Positions 53,652 to 62,903 are shown, counted from the first letter of the stretch. The stretch is 64,000 bases of DNA from Beijerinckiaceae bacterium (GCA_947475995.1 CANJNI010000014.1:1-64000), one strand, 5' to 3'. Made by a program: numbers and translations. The notes: generated by a model from the sequence alone, not told the origin.

Positions 53652-54674
53652 TTACTTGCCGCGCTTCTTGAGGATCTTGTCGAGACGCGGGTAGACCGTA
53701 CGGGCGTTGCCTTCGAAGATCTTGTAGCGGTCTGCTTCCGACAGGTTCTTGACCGCGTCCACGTAGCGCTTGGTGTCGTCGTAGAAGAAGCCCGTGGTCG
53801 GATCGACGCCCTGCACCGCGCCGACCATTTCGGACGCGAACAGGATGTTGTCGACCGGAATGACCTTGCAGAGCAGTTCGATGCCCGGAGTGTGATAGAC
53901 GCAGGTGTCGAAATAGACGTTCTTCATCAGGTATTCGACCAGCGGCGGCTTGCCCATGTTGAGGCACAGGCCGCGGTAACGGCCCCAATGGTACGGCACC
54001 GCGCCGCCGCCATGCGGGATGATCATCTTCAGGGTCGGGAAATCCTTGAACAGGTTGCCCTGGATCAGCTGCATGAAGACGGTCGTGTCGGCGTTGATGT
54101 AGTGCGCGCCGGTGTGGTGGAAGTTCGGGTTGCACGAGCCCGAAACGTGGATCATGGCCGGCATGTCGAGTTCGACCAGCTTCTCGTACACCGGGTACCA
54201 GTACTTGTCGGTCATCGGCGGGTCGGTCCAGTAGCCGCCCGACGGATCGGGGTTCAGGTTCACGCCCACGAAGTCCATGTCGGCGAGGCGCTGGATTTCC
54301 TCAAGGCAGTTCTTGGGCGAGACGCCCGGATGCTGCGGAAGCTGGCCGACGCCGATGAAGTTGTCCGGCAGGAGCTGGCAGATGCGATGCACCATGTCGT
54401 TCGACATGCGCGTCCAGACGTGGCCGGTCGCTTCCGTCCCGATGTGATGAGCCATGCCCATGGCGCGCGGCGAGAAGATCGTGAGGTCGGAGCCGCGCTC
54501 CTTCTGGAAGGTGAGCTGCTTCTCGACCGACTTGATCATCTGCTCGTCGGAGAGGCCGAGATCGGTGGAGGTGGGGCGACGGTTCGGGTCCACGATGCCC
54601 GCGAGCTGCTTGTCGCGGAACGTGTGCATGATGGCCGGTTCCGTCGTGTAGTGGCCATGAATGTCGATGATCAT
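53652..54674 (-). CDS. LigJ-like amidohydrolase-superfamily hydratase (4-oxalomesaconate hydratase type)
   Basis: A 340-residue TIM-barrel protein of the ACMSD/LigJ group. It resembles Sphingobium LigJ over its length: MIIDIHGHYTT with the HxH zinc ligands, TIFSPRAMGMAHHIG, GVNLNPDPSGG, MIHVSGSCNP, IPHGGGAVPYHWGR, FDTCVYHTPGI and FASEMVGAVQG. LigJ hydrates 4-oxalomesaconate in the protocatechuate 4,5-cleavage and gallate pathways. No ring-cleavage dioxygenase (ligAB), ligC or ligI is in the window, so the upstream steps must be elsewhere or the substrate differs. It is the second gene of the minus-strand catabolic run. Confidence 0.85.
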   Translation of the reverse strand: MIIDIHGHYTTEPAIMHTFRDKQLAGIVDPNRRPTSTDLGLSDEQMIKSVEKQLTFQKERGSDLTIFSPRAMGMAHHIGTEATGHVWTRMSNDMVHRICQLLPDNFIGVGQLPQHPGVSPKNCLEEIQRLADMDFVGVNLNPDPSGGYWTDPPMTDKYWYPVYEKLVELDMPAMIHVSGSCNPNFHHTGAHYINADTTVFMQLIQGNLFKDFPTLKMIIPHGGGAVPYHWGRYRGLCLNMGKPPLVEYLMKNVYFDTCVYHTPGIELLCKVIPVDNILFASEMVGAVQGVDPTTGFFYDDTKRYVDAVKNLSEADRYKIFEGNARTVYPRLDKILKKRGK

Positions 54675-54744
54675 AGGTCTGTATGTCCTCTTCTTGAGCT
54701 TTCAGGATAGGCAGGAAATGCGATACGGGCGATAAATTCGAAGT

Positions 54745-55527
54745 TTACACGAGGGCGTCGTAGGAGCCGCCGTCGAGTTGCAGGTTCTGGCCGGTCATGA
54801 ACCCCGCCTGCGCGCTGCACAGGAAGGCGCATGTATCGCCGAACTCGCCCGGCAGTCCGAAGCGGTTGGCGGGGAGCGAGGCGGCGATCTGGCGGCGGGC
54901 TTCCTCCATGCTGATGCCCTGCGCCTGCATCATGCGCTGCGCCATGAACTTCTGCCGGTCGGTGTCGATGCGTTCGGGCATCATGTTGTTGATGGTCACA
55001 TTGTCGACGATCACGTCGCGGCCGACTGACTTGGAAATCCCCATCAGGGCCGTGCGGGCGGCGGTGGAAAGCCCCATGTCCGAATAGCGGGGCGACTTCA
55101 CCATCGCGGACAGGATGTTGACGATGCGTCCGAACTTGCGCTCGCGCATGCCCGGCAGCAGCGCCTTCATCAGGAACACGGCCGGGAACATGTTGGCCTG
55201 GAATGCGCCGTCCCAATCCTTCTGGTTCCAGTCCAGAAATTTTCCGGGCGGCGGGCCGGCATTGTTGTTGACCAGAATGTCGGCGTCCGGACAGGCGGCG
55301 ATCAGGGTCGCGCGGCCTTCCTCGGTGGTGATGTCGGCGCGGACCGGGGCAACCTTCGCGCCGGTCAGTTGCCGGATTTCGGCGGCGGCGGCTTCGAGCC
55401 GGGCAGGGTCGAGCCCGTTGATGACGATCTCGCAGCCCTCACGGGCCAGCGATGTGGCGCAGGCCTTCCCGAGCCCCCGCGACGATGCGCAGACAATGGC
55501 CTTGCGTCCCTTGAGCCCCAGATCCAT
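54745..55527 (-). CDS. Atypical SDR with SxxxR in place of the catalytic YxxxK
   Basis: A 260-residue short-chain dehydrogenase-like protein. The cofactor loop is ASSRGLGKA (residues ~10-18), NNAGPPPGKF is present, and the C-terminal tail ends GQNLQLDGGSYDALV like 3-oxoacyl reductases. At the active site the usual Tyr-x3-Lys is read as Ser-x3-Arg (LSTAARTALMGISKS), so classical hydride transfer is doubtful. It may be a non-oxidoreductase member or use other residues. The start was set at the ATG with GGGGGAAG. It is the first gene of the run leading to the LigJ-like, aldolase and decarboxylase genes. Confidence 0.85.
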   Translation of the reverse strand: MDLGLKGRKAIVCASSRGLGKACATSLAREGCEIVINGLDPARLEAAAAEIRQLTGAKVAPVRADITTEEGRATLIAACPDADILVNNNAGPPPGKFLDWNQKDWDGAFQANMFPAVFLMKALLPGMRERKFGRIVNILSAMVKSPRYSDMGLSTAARTALMGISKSVGRDVIVDNVTINNMMPERIDTDRQKFMAQRMMQAQGISMEEARRQIAASLPANRFGLPGEFGDTCAFLCSAQAGFMTGQNLQLDGGSYDALV

Positions 55528-55726
55528 GCACTTCCCCCGACTTGCCGGGGTTCCATAGCATAATGGCTCGCAACTGGAACGCCGCGGGCGAAAATTTTGT
55601 AACGGTTGATCGTCCCGCCATGCTGCGGGGCTGTGGATTTGACCCCGATACAACCTCGTGCGAGGGGAGGGTTGCAACCGTCGGCGAAACACCCGTCGGG
55701 CCACCAAGCTCCCGGGGATCTCGCAA

Positions 55727-56605
55727 GTGAGAATCTGCCGTTTTGACGGAAACCGCCTCGGCCTTTTCGAGGGTGGCAGGATTGTCGACGTGTCGAGCGC
55801 GCTTGAAGCGCTTCCGGCCCTGAGCTGGCCGATTCCGCCGGGCGATCCGGTTATCGCCAACCTCGACCGTCTGATCCCGCTGATGCGGGAGGCCGCGCGC
55901 CGCCCGGACGCCGTGACCTTGGCGCTCGATCAGGTCGCATTCGACAGTCCGGTCGCCTCGCCTGCGCATATCATCGCGGCGCCGCTGAATTATCCGCTGC
56001 ACGTGCAGGAATCGCACGATCCGGCGATCAATCACGGCGTTCACATGCCGACCCATGAGGGGTTTGACACGCCGATCGACAAATATGGACTGTTCCTGAA
56101 ATCGCAGACCGGAATCGTCGGGCCCGCGCAGGGCGTCGAGCTTCACTGGCCCGGTCGCCGCAACGACCATGAGGTTGAACTGGCGGTCGTCATCGGCAGG
56201 GGCGGCAAGCGCATCGCGGCCGCCGACGCCATGAGCCATGTGGCCGGCTACTCAATCGGCCTCGACATCACGGTGCGTGGACCCGAGGATCGCAGCTTCC
56301 GCAAGTCCGCCGACACCTATTCGGTGCTGGGGCCCTGGCTGGTGACGGCGGACGAAATCCCCGATCCGGGCGTGCTCGATCTGGCGCTTAAGGTGGACGG
56401 GGAATCGCGCCAGCGCTCGAATACCCGGCATCTGATCGTGAAGATTCCCGACCTGATCCGGCGGGCTTCAGCCGTTTACGAGCTTTTCCCGGGCGACGTC
56501 ATCCTCACCGGCACGCCGGACGGCGTGGGCGAAATTCCGGCTGGTTGCGAGATCCATGCATGGATCGAACGCATCGGCGACATGAAGGTGCGGGTGCGTC
56601 AGTAA
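55727..56605 (+). CDS. Fumarylacetoacetate-hydrolase (FAH) family protein
   Basis: A 292-residue protein of the FAH superfamily, which cleaves C-C bonds or decarboxylates/hydrates 2-oxo acids in aromatic degradation. The metal site is visible as Glu-x-Glu in RRNDHEVELAVVIG and Asp in GLDITVRGPEDRSFRKS, with TPDGVGEI near the end. An N-terminal RICRFDGNRLGLFEGG lobe matches the larger FAH form. The start is a GTG with GGGG nine bases upstream. It diverges from the SDR/LigJ operon with 199 bases between, and overlaps the opposing GT39 gene by seven bases. Confidence 0.88.
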   Translation: MRICRFDGNRLGLFEGGRIVDVSSALEALPALSWPIPPGDPVIANLDRLIPLMREAARRPDAVTLALDQVAFDSPVASPAHIIAAPLNYPLHVQESHDPAINHGVHMPTHEGFDTPIDKYGLFLKSQTGIVGPAQGVELHWPGRRNDHEVELAVVIGRGGKRIAAADAMSHVAGYSIGLDITVRGPEDRSFRKSADTYSVLGPWLVTADEIPDPGVLDLALKVDGESRQRSNTRHLIVKIPDLIRRASAVYELFPGDVILTGTPDGVGEIPAGCEIHAWIERIGDMKVRVRQ

Positions 56606-58170
56606 TGCGCCTGCTGCCAGGAGGGGCGTAATGAACGTTCCCCCAGCTGCATCTGGTCGGCAGCCGGAAGAGGGTCGGTGCGCTTCGGCAGGATGCCGAA
56701 GGATATGAACCGTTTCCGGGTGACGCCTCTCGTGGTCGGGCGAATGAATGTTCCTACCGGAAGGACCGTGGAGGACAGGAACTGCAGGTCTTTCGGCAGT
56801 TCGCCGACCGCAACGACAAGCGCGCCGCGCCGGGTCAGATCCTCGAGATCCACCCAGGTCGGCGTAGTCCGGCCAATGTCGTCGATGGTTGCAACCCGGT
56901 AGGGCAGGTCGAACGCAATCGAACCGACTGCGTGCCGACCGCGCTGGTCGGGCAGGCCGATCAGATAGGGGATCGGGCCCTTGTCGTAGGTCTGCCACGC
57001 GGTCTCTGCGAGGTGGGCCAGCGCCCGGCCATCCATTTCGGGATAGCCGGCGAGCCCGGTCACGGCGGGGCCGGTAAGCCGCGCCAACATATAACCGGCG
57101 AGAAAAAGTCCCATTCCGGCAATCGTGACTGGTCGAAGCCGCCAGACTTTCAACTGTGCGCCGGAGCTCGCGGTGAAATGCGTCCACCAGAGTGCAAAAC
57201 CCAGCACGAAGGGCGTGATCCACAGGGCGCGCGGGCGGGCGTCGAACAGCGGCGAAGCGATCACCACCAGCACCGGGCCAAAGGCCGCGACATGCAGATA
57301 AACGTCCATGCGGGACGCATGACGGCTGAGGCCTTTTCGAACGGCCGCCCATATGGGCCGCAAGCCGAAGGTCGCGCCGCAGATCAGCGCCATGATTGCG
57401 TTCAGGATGACCGCATTCATCAGGAAGTTGCCGGACAATCCAAGCTTTTCCGTCGCGCTGGTGACGAATGTCCGCGTTGCGTAGTGCAGGCTTTCGAAAT
57501 TATCGCTCGCCACGCTGACCGCATGGGGGACGACGAGCGCGAAGGCCGCAAGCGCAGCGATCCACGGACGAGGCGTCCACAATTGCGCCCGGTAGGCCGG
57601 GACGCAAAGAAACAGAACGCCGAGCGGCAGGACGAGATGCAGGATCGCATATTTCGCCCAGATGGCGAGGCCCACGCTGATTCCGAAAAGCATCCAGTGC
57701 TTGAGTTTCCCGCCCTCGAAGGCCCAATAGCCGGCCCAGAGCGCCACCGCCCAGAACGGCATCAGCACAATATTCGGATTAACCTGTATGGGCACATAGG
57801 ACGCAAAGGGCGAGACCAACCCGAGCGCCATCGTGAGCGCCGCCGGCAGTGCGCCGTATTCGCGCCAGACGCCCCAGGCCAGGAAGCAGAACGCCCCAAC
57901 AGCGCAGAGTTGTCCGGCGAAATACACGGTGAAATAGCGGAATTCGCCGGTCAGCTTGCTCGCCGCAATGAGCCATTGCCAGATCGGCGGATGCTTCGTG
58001 TAAGACAACATCCAGAAGGCGCCGCCGATCTGGCCCTCGGCGGCGTCGAGCCGCAGGGAACCTTCGACCGCCAGGGGCAGCAGGGACCAGAGGATGACGT
58101 TCGCGGCGGCAAGCCAGAGCATGCCAGTCCACAAGCTGCCCGCACGGCGCGGCGATACGCTTTCCACCAA
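56599..58170 (-). CDS. Glycosyltransferase family 39-like membrane protein
   Basis: A 523-residue inner-membrane protein with about ten hydrophobic helices in residues 15-360 and a soluble C-terminal periplasmic part. The acidic catalytic loop with LDAAEGQIGGAFWMLSYTKHPP near residues 41-62 is typical of PMT/ArnT-like GT39 enzymes, which use polyprenyl-phosphate sugars. The acceptor is unknown, perhaps lipid A or protein. The start is TTG (58170) or the next codon GTG; AAGG lies six bases before the TTG. Confidence 0.83.
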   Translation of the reverse strand: MVESVSPRRAGSLWTGMLWLAAANVILWSLLPLAVEGSLRLDAAEGQIGGAFWMLSYTKHPPIWQWLIAASKLTGEFRYFTVYFAGQLCAVGAFCFLAWGVWREYGALPAALTMALGLVSPFASYVPIQVNPNIVLMPFWAVALWAGYWAFEGGKLKHWMLFGISVGLAIWAKYAILHLVLPLGVLFLCVPAYRAQLWTPRPWIAALAAFALVVPHAVSVASDNFESLHYATRTFVTSATEKLGLSGNFLMNAVILNAIMALICGATFGLRPIWAAVRKGLSRHASRMDVYLHVAAFGPVLVVIASPLFDARPRALWITPFVLGFALWWTHFTASSGAQLKVWRLRPVTIAGMGLFLAGYMLARLTGPAVTGLAGYPEMDGRALAHLAETAWQTYDKGPIPYLIGLPDQRGRHAVGSIAFDLPYRVATIDDIGRTTPTWVDLEDLTRRGALVVAVGELPKDLQFLSSTVLPVGTFIRPTTRGVTRKRFISFGILPKRTDPLPAADQMQLGERSLRPSWQQAHY

Positions 58171-58278
58171 CTCAAACCTTCACCGGTCGGACGAACGTCC
58201 GATGACCCATTTTGAGCAATGCCGGTTGAATTGGGTTTGAGTCAAGTTTGAGGCTACGATTGTGATTAAGATCGAAAC

Positions 58279-59355
58279 CTACTCGAACTTCACCTCGTGG
58301 GTCTTCTGCAGGAACTCCCGCACCCAGGTCCGCGCCTGCGGCGAGATGGTTGTGCCGTCCTTGAAGAGCTTTTCGGCTGCCGCGTCGGTGACCTGATCGT
58401 ACTCGCCGATGATTTCGTCGCGCTTGGCCAGATAATCCGGGTCGGTCAGCATGGCGCGGGCGGCGGCCCGATAGGTTTCCACAATGTCGTCAGACGTTCC
58501 CTTGGGCAGCACGAGAAGCTTCTGGGCCGGGAATCCGGAGATCAGGAAGGCCATGAAGGCGTCCCATTCGATGCCCGACGGCTTCTTGCCGTGGACGATT
58601 TCGTAGGCCTCGCCGATGTGCGGCAAATCGGGGAAGTTCGGATCGCGCGCCAGCTCGCCGGCCTTGTCGAGCACGCCCCAGCTGAACAGGGCTGTCGCCT
58701 CGCCGTTTTTCACAAGTTCGGCGGAGCGGCGGATATAGGCGGACGTGGTCTGCGTATCGATGGTGAATTCGCCGCGCTCGAAGCCCAGCAGCGCTTCCGC
58801 GCGCCCGACAATGCCGAAGATGTGCTTGACGTTCAGGCCCAGCAGCCGGAAGCTGAGGATCGAGGTGAGTTCAAGCGCCGTCGGACCGGAACTGGCGTAG
58901 AACAGTTCCTTCGAATTCAGCTTGTCTATGTCCTTGATCGACTTTGCGCCGAGCTTCGAGGTCACGTAGGCGGCGCCGCCGGTCGGGCCCGCCAGCACCA
59001 CGCGCCATTCGGTATAATCGTATTTCACGCGCGGATCGCCGAGCAGATAGGGGAACTGCGTCGAGGCGGAGCTTGCCAGCAGGGTCAGTCCATCCGGCTT
59101 GGCGGAGACCTGAAACAGGTTCGCGCCCGCAGTCGAGCCGCCGCCGGGGCTGTTGCGCACCACTACGGAAGGCTTGCCGGGCAAGTGCTTCTGCAAGAGC
59201 GTTGCATTGAAACGCGCCCAAAGGTCGACGCCGCCGCCGGCCGGGAACGGCACGATGAGGTTGATCTGCTTGCCGGTGAAATCAGCCGCCGCAGCGGGCA
59301 GGGCGCCGATCACCAGCGATGCGGCCGCGAGGCCGGCGATGAGAATCCTGTTCAT
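58279..59355 (-). CDS. Tripartite tricarboxylate transporter receptor (Bug/TctC family)
   Basis: A 358-residue periplasmic binding protein with a signal peptide (cut after AAAA near residue 23). The TctC/Bug hallmarks are INLIVPFPAGGGVDLWARF, VVRNSPGGGSTAGANLF and the FYASSGPTALELTS segment. Ligands are usually carboxylates or aromatic acids. The partner membrane genes tctA and tctB are not in the window, as is common for Bug proteins. It is followed on the same strand (upstream) by the MBL hydrolase gene 18 bases away, so the two are co-transcribed. Confidence 0.9.
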   Translation of the reverse strand: MNRILIAGLAAASLVIGALPAAAADFTGKQINLIVPFPAGGGVDLWARFNATLLQKHLPGKPSVVVRNSPGGGSTAGANLFQVSAKPDGLTLLASSASTQFPYLLGDPRVKYDYTEWRVVLAGPTGGAAYVTSKLGAKSIKDIDKLNSKELFYASSGPTALELTSILSFRLLGLNVKHIFGIVGRAEALLGFERGEFTIDTQTTSAYIRRSAELVKNGEATALFSWGVLDKAGELARDPNFPDLPHIGEAYEIVHGKKPSGIEWDAFMAFLISGFPAQKLLVLPKGTSDDIVETYRAAARAMLTDPDYLAKRDEIIGEYDQVTDAAAEKLFKDGTTISPQARTWVREFLQKTHEVKFE

Positions 59356-59373
59356 GTCGACTCCTGTTTTCGC

Positions 59374-60360
59374 CTAGAGCACCGGGCTCCATTGCACCAT
59401 GACTTCACGATAGCCGTTGCTGGTCTTTTCAATATGCGCCACTGCCGGGAATGGATAGTGGAATCCCTGCACGGTCATCCGATCCGCGGCCAGCATGTCG
59501 TAGATCTTGCGGCGCGTGGCTTCCGCCATCACGGGATCGACGTCGAGCGCGATATGCCAGCCGGGGTTGCGGGCAAACAGGAACGGCGCGTGCGTGACAT
59601 CCGCCTGCGCGAAAACCGTCTTGTTGCCGGATGAAATGATGTGCGAGTGATGGCCCGGCGTATGTCCGGGCGAACTCAACGCTGTCACGCCCGCAATCAC
59701 TTCCTTGCCGGTCTGATAGGTCCGAAGGCGCTTCAGAACTTCCGGCGTCAGGACGCGGCGCGCGTTGCGAAAGCCTGCCTCGACGCGCGGATTTGTGGTG
59801 CGCGACATTTCCCCGTCGTCCATCCAGAACTTGTGTTCGGGCTCCGGGACCAGGATTTCTGCGTTGGGGAATGCGAGCGTGTTGTCGGCCTTCAGGATGC
59901 CGTTGATATGATCGCCGTGATAATGCGAGGCGATCACCACGTCGATGGTCGCAGGATCGATGCCTGCCGCCGCCAGCCCGAGCATCAGCCGTCCGTTCAG
60001 GCCGTTGCTGCCTTTGAAACCCAGCTCTCCGGTTCCGGTGTCGATAAGGGCGAGCTGCTTGCCGTTGTTGACCACGATGGGATTGTAAGGACCGGCGTAA
60101 AAATCCTTTTCCATGAACAGCGCGTCGAGCGCAGCATTCACCCGATCCTTCGGCACATTGCTCACGAAGTCATCTGTCAGCGGCATGCGGCTGACGCCGT
60201 CGTTGACGACGGTGACTTCAATCTCGCCGACCTTGTAGCGATAGAAGCCCGCAGCCGGTTTGTTGATCGGCGGAGCGAAGCCGTAAGCGGGCATGCAGGA
60301 TGCGGCTGCGGCCAGTACGGCTGATCCGGCAACGATGTTACGACGAGAAATATCCACCAT
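59374..60360 (-). CDS. Tat-exported metallo-beta-lactamase-fold hydrolase
   Basis: A 328-residue protein with a twin-arginine signal (SRRNIVAGSAVLAAAA, residues ~5-20). The MBL zinc motif SHYHGDHINGI (HxHxDH) is intact, with a second-shell His in GHTPGHHSH, an Asp in FAQADVTHAP and a final His near the C-terminus. The family includes lactonases, quorum-quenching enzymes and alkylsulfatase-like hydrolases; the substrate is unknown. GGAGG precedes the ATG. It is the first gene of an operon with the Bug receptor, transcribed divergently from a LysR regulator that is its likely controller. Confidence 0.9.
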   Translation of the reverse strand: MVDISRRNIVAGSAVLAAAASCMPAYGFAPPINKPAAGFYRYKVGEIEVTVVNDGVSRMPLTDDFVSNVPKDRVNAALDALFMEKDFYAGPYNPIVVNNGKQLALIDTGTGELGFKGSNGLNGRLMLGLAAAGIDPATIDVVIASHYHGDHINGILKADNTLAFPNAEILVPEPEHKFWMDDGEMSRTTNPRVEAGFRNARRVLTPEVLKRLRTYQTGKEVIAGVTALSSPGHTPGHHSHIISSGNKTVFAQADVTHAPFLFARNPGWHIALDVDPVMAEATRRKIYDMLAADRMTVQGFHYPFPAVAHIEKTSNGYREVMVQWSPVL

Positions 60361-60443
60361 GTTTCCTCCGCATCGGCGCGTGGACCGCGCATTCCAGACG
60401 GCAATGGAGAAGAACTAGGGCGCTGTTGGGCATTCCTCAAATT

Positions 60444-60458
60444 GATATTATGAATATC
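60444..60458. promoter_or_regulatory. Putative LysR-type operator
   Basis: GATATT-ATG-AATATC is a perfect 6-bp inverted repeat in the 127-base gap between the MBL gene and the divergent lysR gene, 30 bases before the LysR start. AT-rich dyads in this place are typical LTTR autoregulatory sites. Confidence 0.55.
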
Positions 60459-60487
60459 GAACATTGATCTGGTGAATGGAGCTGGCC

Positions 60488-61405
60488 GTGTCGATCCGCA
60501 ATCTCGATCTCAACCTGCTCAAGGTTCTGGACGTACTTCTGGCCGAACGGAGCGTGACGCGCGCCGCAAAGGCGCTGGGGCGCACGCAGCCCGCCGTCAG
60601 CAACGCGCTGCATCGCCTTCGGACGACCTTGGGCGACGACCTGTTCGTTCGTGGCCAGAAGGGACTGGTGTTGACGCCGCGCGCCGAGGGGCTGCGGCAA
60701 CCGCTGGCTGAAATGCTGTCGTCTCTCGAAGCGGCCTTGTTTCAGCGCGGCTTCGACCCCGCTGTCGCCACGGGTCCGGTGCGGATCAGCACGCCCGACC
60801 GCCTGACGCTCTCGGTGGTGCCGCAGCTTTTCGCTCGCCTCCAGAAAGTCGCGCCGTGCCTGACGCTGCAAATATCCACCGCCGATCGCAATCAGACGCT
60901 GCGGCTCATCGAGGACGACAAGATTGATCTGGGACTTGGATGGATTCAGGAAAAGCCCGGCGAAATACGCACGCAGACCGTGCTGGCCGAGCATCTGAAT
61001 TGCGTGGTGCGGCGCGACCATCCGCTGCTGCGCCGCAAACGCGCCTTCGACATGAAGGCCGTGCTGTCATTTCCCCATCTGATCGTCAGCGCCACCGGAG
61101 ACCGCACGGCGATCTTCGACGATCTGCTGGCCCGGCAGGGACTGCGGCGGAACGCGCTTGTGACGGTGGAGAATTTCACGCCCGTTCCGGCGCTTCTTCA
61201 GGCGAGCGACATGATCGCGGTTTTCACCGAACTGGCGGCTGAAGCTTTCAGCGCCAACTACGAACTGGTCCGCAAGCGTGCGCCGGTCGAGATCGGACAG
61301 ATCACGACCAGCATGGCCTGGCACGTGCGGCGGGAAAGAGAACCGCGCCACCAATGGCTGCGCGGGCAGGTCAGGGACGTCTGCCGCGAAGCTGCCGGAG
61401 AATGA
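60488..61405 (+). CDS. LysR-family transcriptional regulator
   Basis: A 305-residue regulator. An N-terminal winged helix-turn-helix (residues ~5-62) with RSVTRAAKALGRTQPAVSNALHRLR as the HTH is followed by a substrate-binding co-inducer domain from about residue 90 (GPVRISTPDRL). The GTG start at 60488 has GGAG six bases upstream; ATG 60476 is an alternative. It is divergent from the MBL/Bug operon and convergent with the porin, three bases apart. The co-inducer is unknown and may be the compound bound by the Bug receptor. Confidence 0.92.
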   Translation: MSIRNLDLNLLKVLDVLLAERSVTRAAKALGRTQPAVSNALHRLRTTLGDDLFVRGQKGLVLTPRAEGLRQPLAEMLSSLEAALFQRGFDPAVATGPVRISTPDRLTLSVVPQLFARLQKVAPCLTLQISTADRNQTLRLIEDDKIDLGLGWIQEKPGEIRTQTVLAEHLNCVVRRDHPLLRRKRAFDMKAVLSFPHLIVSATGDRTAIFDDLLARQGLRRNALVTVENFTPVPALLQASDMIAVFTELAAEAFSANYELVRKRAPVEIGQITTSMAWHVRREREPRHQWLRGQVRDVCREAAGE

Positions 61406-61408
61406 CGA

Positions 61409-62800
61409 TCAGTAGCGGATCGAGGACCGCACCCCGATGACAACCGCATTGCGCACGGCGCGCAGGCCCGCCGGATCGGTCGGGTCCGGCACATTGCCGC
61501 CGGGGCGGAAGATGTACTGGAAGTTCGGCTGGATGGTCCAACCGGGCGTGATCTGCGCCGAATAGGTCGCCTCGAACACGGCTTCGGACTTGCGCACGGG
61601 CGACAGCGTCGCGTTGAAGAAATTCGCATCCTGATCGAAGCCGCGAATCTGCGGGCTGATCTGCGCATAGCCGAAGGCGAAGCCGAAGGAATCGTCGGGG
61701 CGGCCCGGCACGAGTCCCGAGAAGTTCACGCCCGCGTCGGCGTAGAAATCCACCAGATTGCGGTTGGACGGAGAGGCTCCGAGCCGCGCAAAGACCCCGA
61801 TGCCCTTCGTCGGGTCGGAAGCCAGCCGGTACACCTGCTGGTCGATGATTCCATAGAAGCCGTAATTGCCCCGATAGGACGCCGGCGTTCCATTGCTGAG
61901 CGGGTCAGCGAGCGACAACCCGTCGGTGCCGTAGCGACCGTCGTTGAAGCGACCGAAATGCGTCCAGGCTCCGAGCTTGATCGAACCGGAGAGGCTGCGC
62001 GGGTCCTTCTCGTCGCCGTACTTGTATTGCACTTCGCCGATCGCGAAGGCCGGATCGCGGACGCGGAAGTTCAGCCCGTAACGATTGCGGATCTGCGGAT
62101 CGGTTGCGCCCGGACCAGACGGATCGCCGTTGAAGAGACCGGCCAGCAGGGTCAGATTGTCATTCGCTGCGTAGCTGATGCGGATGCCGGGCGTTGCGAG
62201 CGGGTAGGCGGGTCCGCCGCTGGGAAGATTGGCAGCATGGATGGTCGGCCACCCGAAGGTGCCGTTGATGAACAGGCCCGCATAATTGGATGCGGCAAAT
62301 TCGGCATCGGCGGCAAGCTGGCCGAACTTGATCCCGAGCTTGCCGTCCATCAGCTTCTGCTCGATCCACGCTTCGAACAGGCGGGTCGTCGGCAGCGCTT
62401 CGATGTTGCTGACAGCCATCAGGTTCGCGAGGTAATAGCGCGAAATGCCGGTGCCGGTGATCTGGAAGATGTTCGCGTGGAAGGTCGCGCCGGTCCAGCC
62501 GACGGCCTTTTCCAGATCGACGTCTGTGTAGAAGTCGAACCGGTGGCCGTAGCGCGAACCGCGCCCGAGGCCCCCGCTGGAGACGCCCTGATATTCGCCG
62601 GTGTAGTTGACGCCGACCTTGATGCCTCGCAGCCAGAGCGCCTGCCGCACGCCAGTCGGGTCAGCCAGCGTCGGAATGCCGACTCCAAGCGAGTTTTCAG
62701 GCAGCCATTCGGGCTTCTCGTCAGCCGCAAGTGCAGGCGCGCCGGCGCCGAATGCGGCGAGCAGAAGCGCCGCCGCCGAATTGCAAAAATCCTGTTTCAT
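61409..62800 (-). CDS. Carbohydrate-selective porin, OprB family
   Basis: A 463-residue outer-membrane beta-barrel with a signal peptide (cut after ALAA, residue ~26). OprB features are WLRGIKVGVNYTGEYQGV, FHANIFQITGTGISRYYL, FEAWIEQKLMDGKLGIKFGQL and alternating aromatic/glycine strands. It ends in an aromatic residue (RSSIRY) as expected for BAM recognition. AGGGGGA precedes the ATG. The AT-rich upstream region carries two strong inverted repeats, suggesting regulated expression. Confidence 0.9.
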   Translation of the reverse strand: MKQDFCNSAAALLLAAFGAGAPALAADEKPEWLPENSLGVGIPTLADPTGVRQALWLRGIKVGVNYTGEYQGVSSGGLGRGSRYGHRFDFYTDVDLEKAVGWTGATFHANIFQITGTGISRYYLANLMAVSNIEALPTTRLFEAWIEQKLMDGKLGIKFGQLAADAEFAASNYAGLFINGTFGWPTIHAANLPSGGPAYPLATPGIRISYAANDNLTLLAGLFNGDPSGPGATDPQIRNRYGLNFRVRDPAFAIGEVQYKYGDEKDPRSLSGSIKLGAWTHFGRFNDGRYGTDGLSLADPLSNGTPASYRGNYGFYGIIDQQVYRLASDPTKGIGVFARLGASPSNRNLVDFYADAGVNFSGLVPGRPDDSFGFAFGYAQISPQIRGFDQDANFFNATLSPVRKSEAVFEATYSAQITPGWTIQPNFQYIFRPGGNVPDPTDPAGLRAVRNAVVIGVRSSIRY

Positions 62801-62903
62801 CTATCCCCCTGCCGGACCCCATCAGCTGACGCATATCGTGACTTTAAGCAGAAATCCACAGATCATCATACAAGTCGAGTCGGCTTGTATTTTTTTGCGT
62901 ATT

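Noticed and set aside
51738-54710. A 990-codon open frame on + across four catabolic genes
   Set aside because: It lies antisense to the core-MetE leader and to the decarboxylase-like, aldolase and LigJ-like genes, and has no recognisable domain or ribosome binding site.
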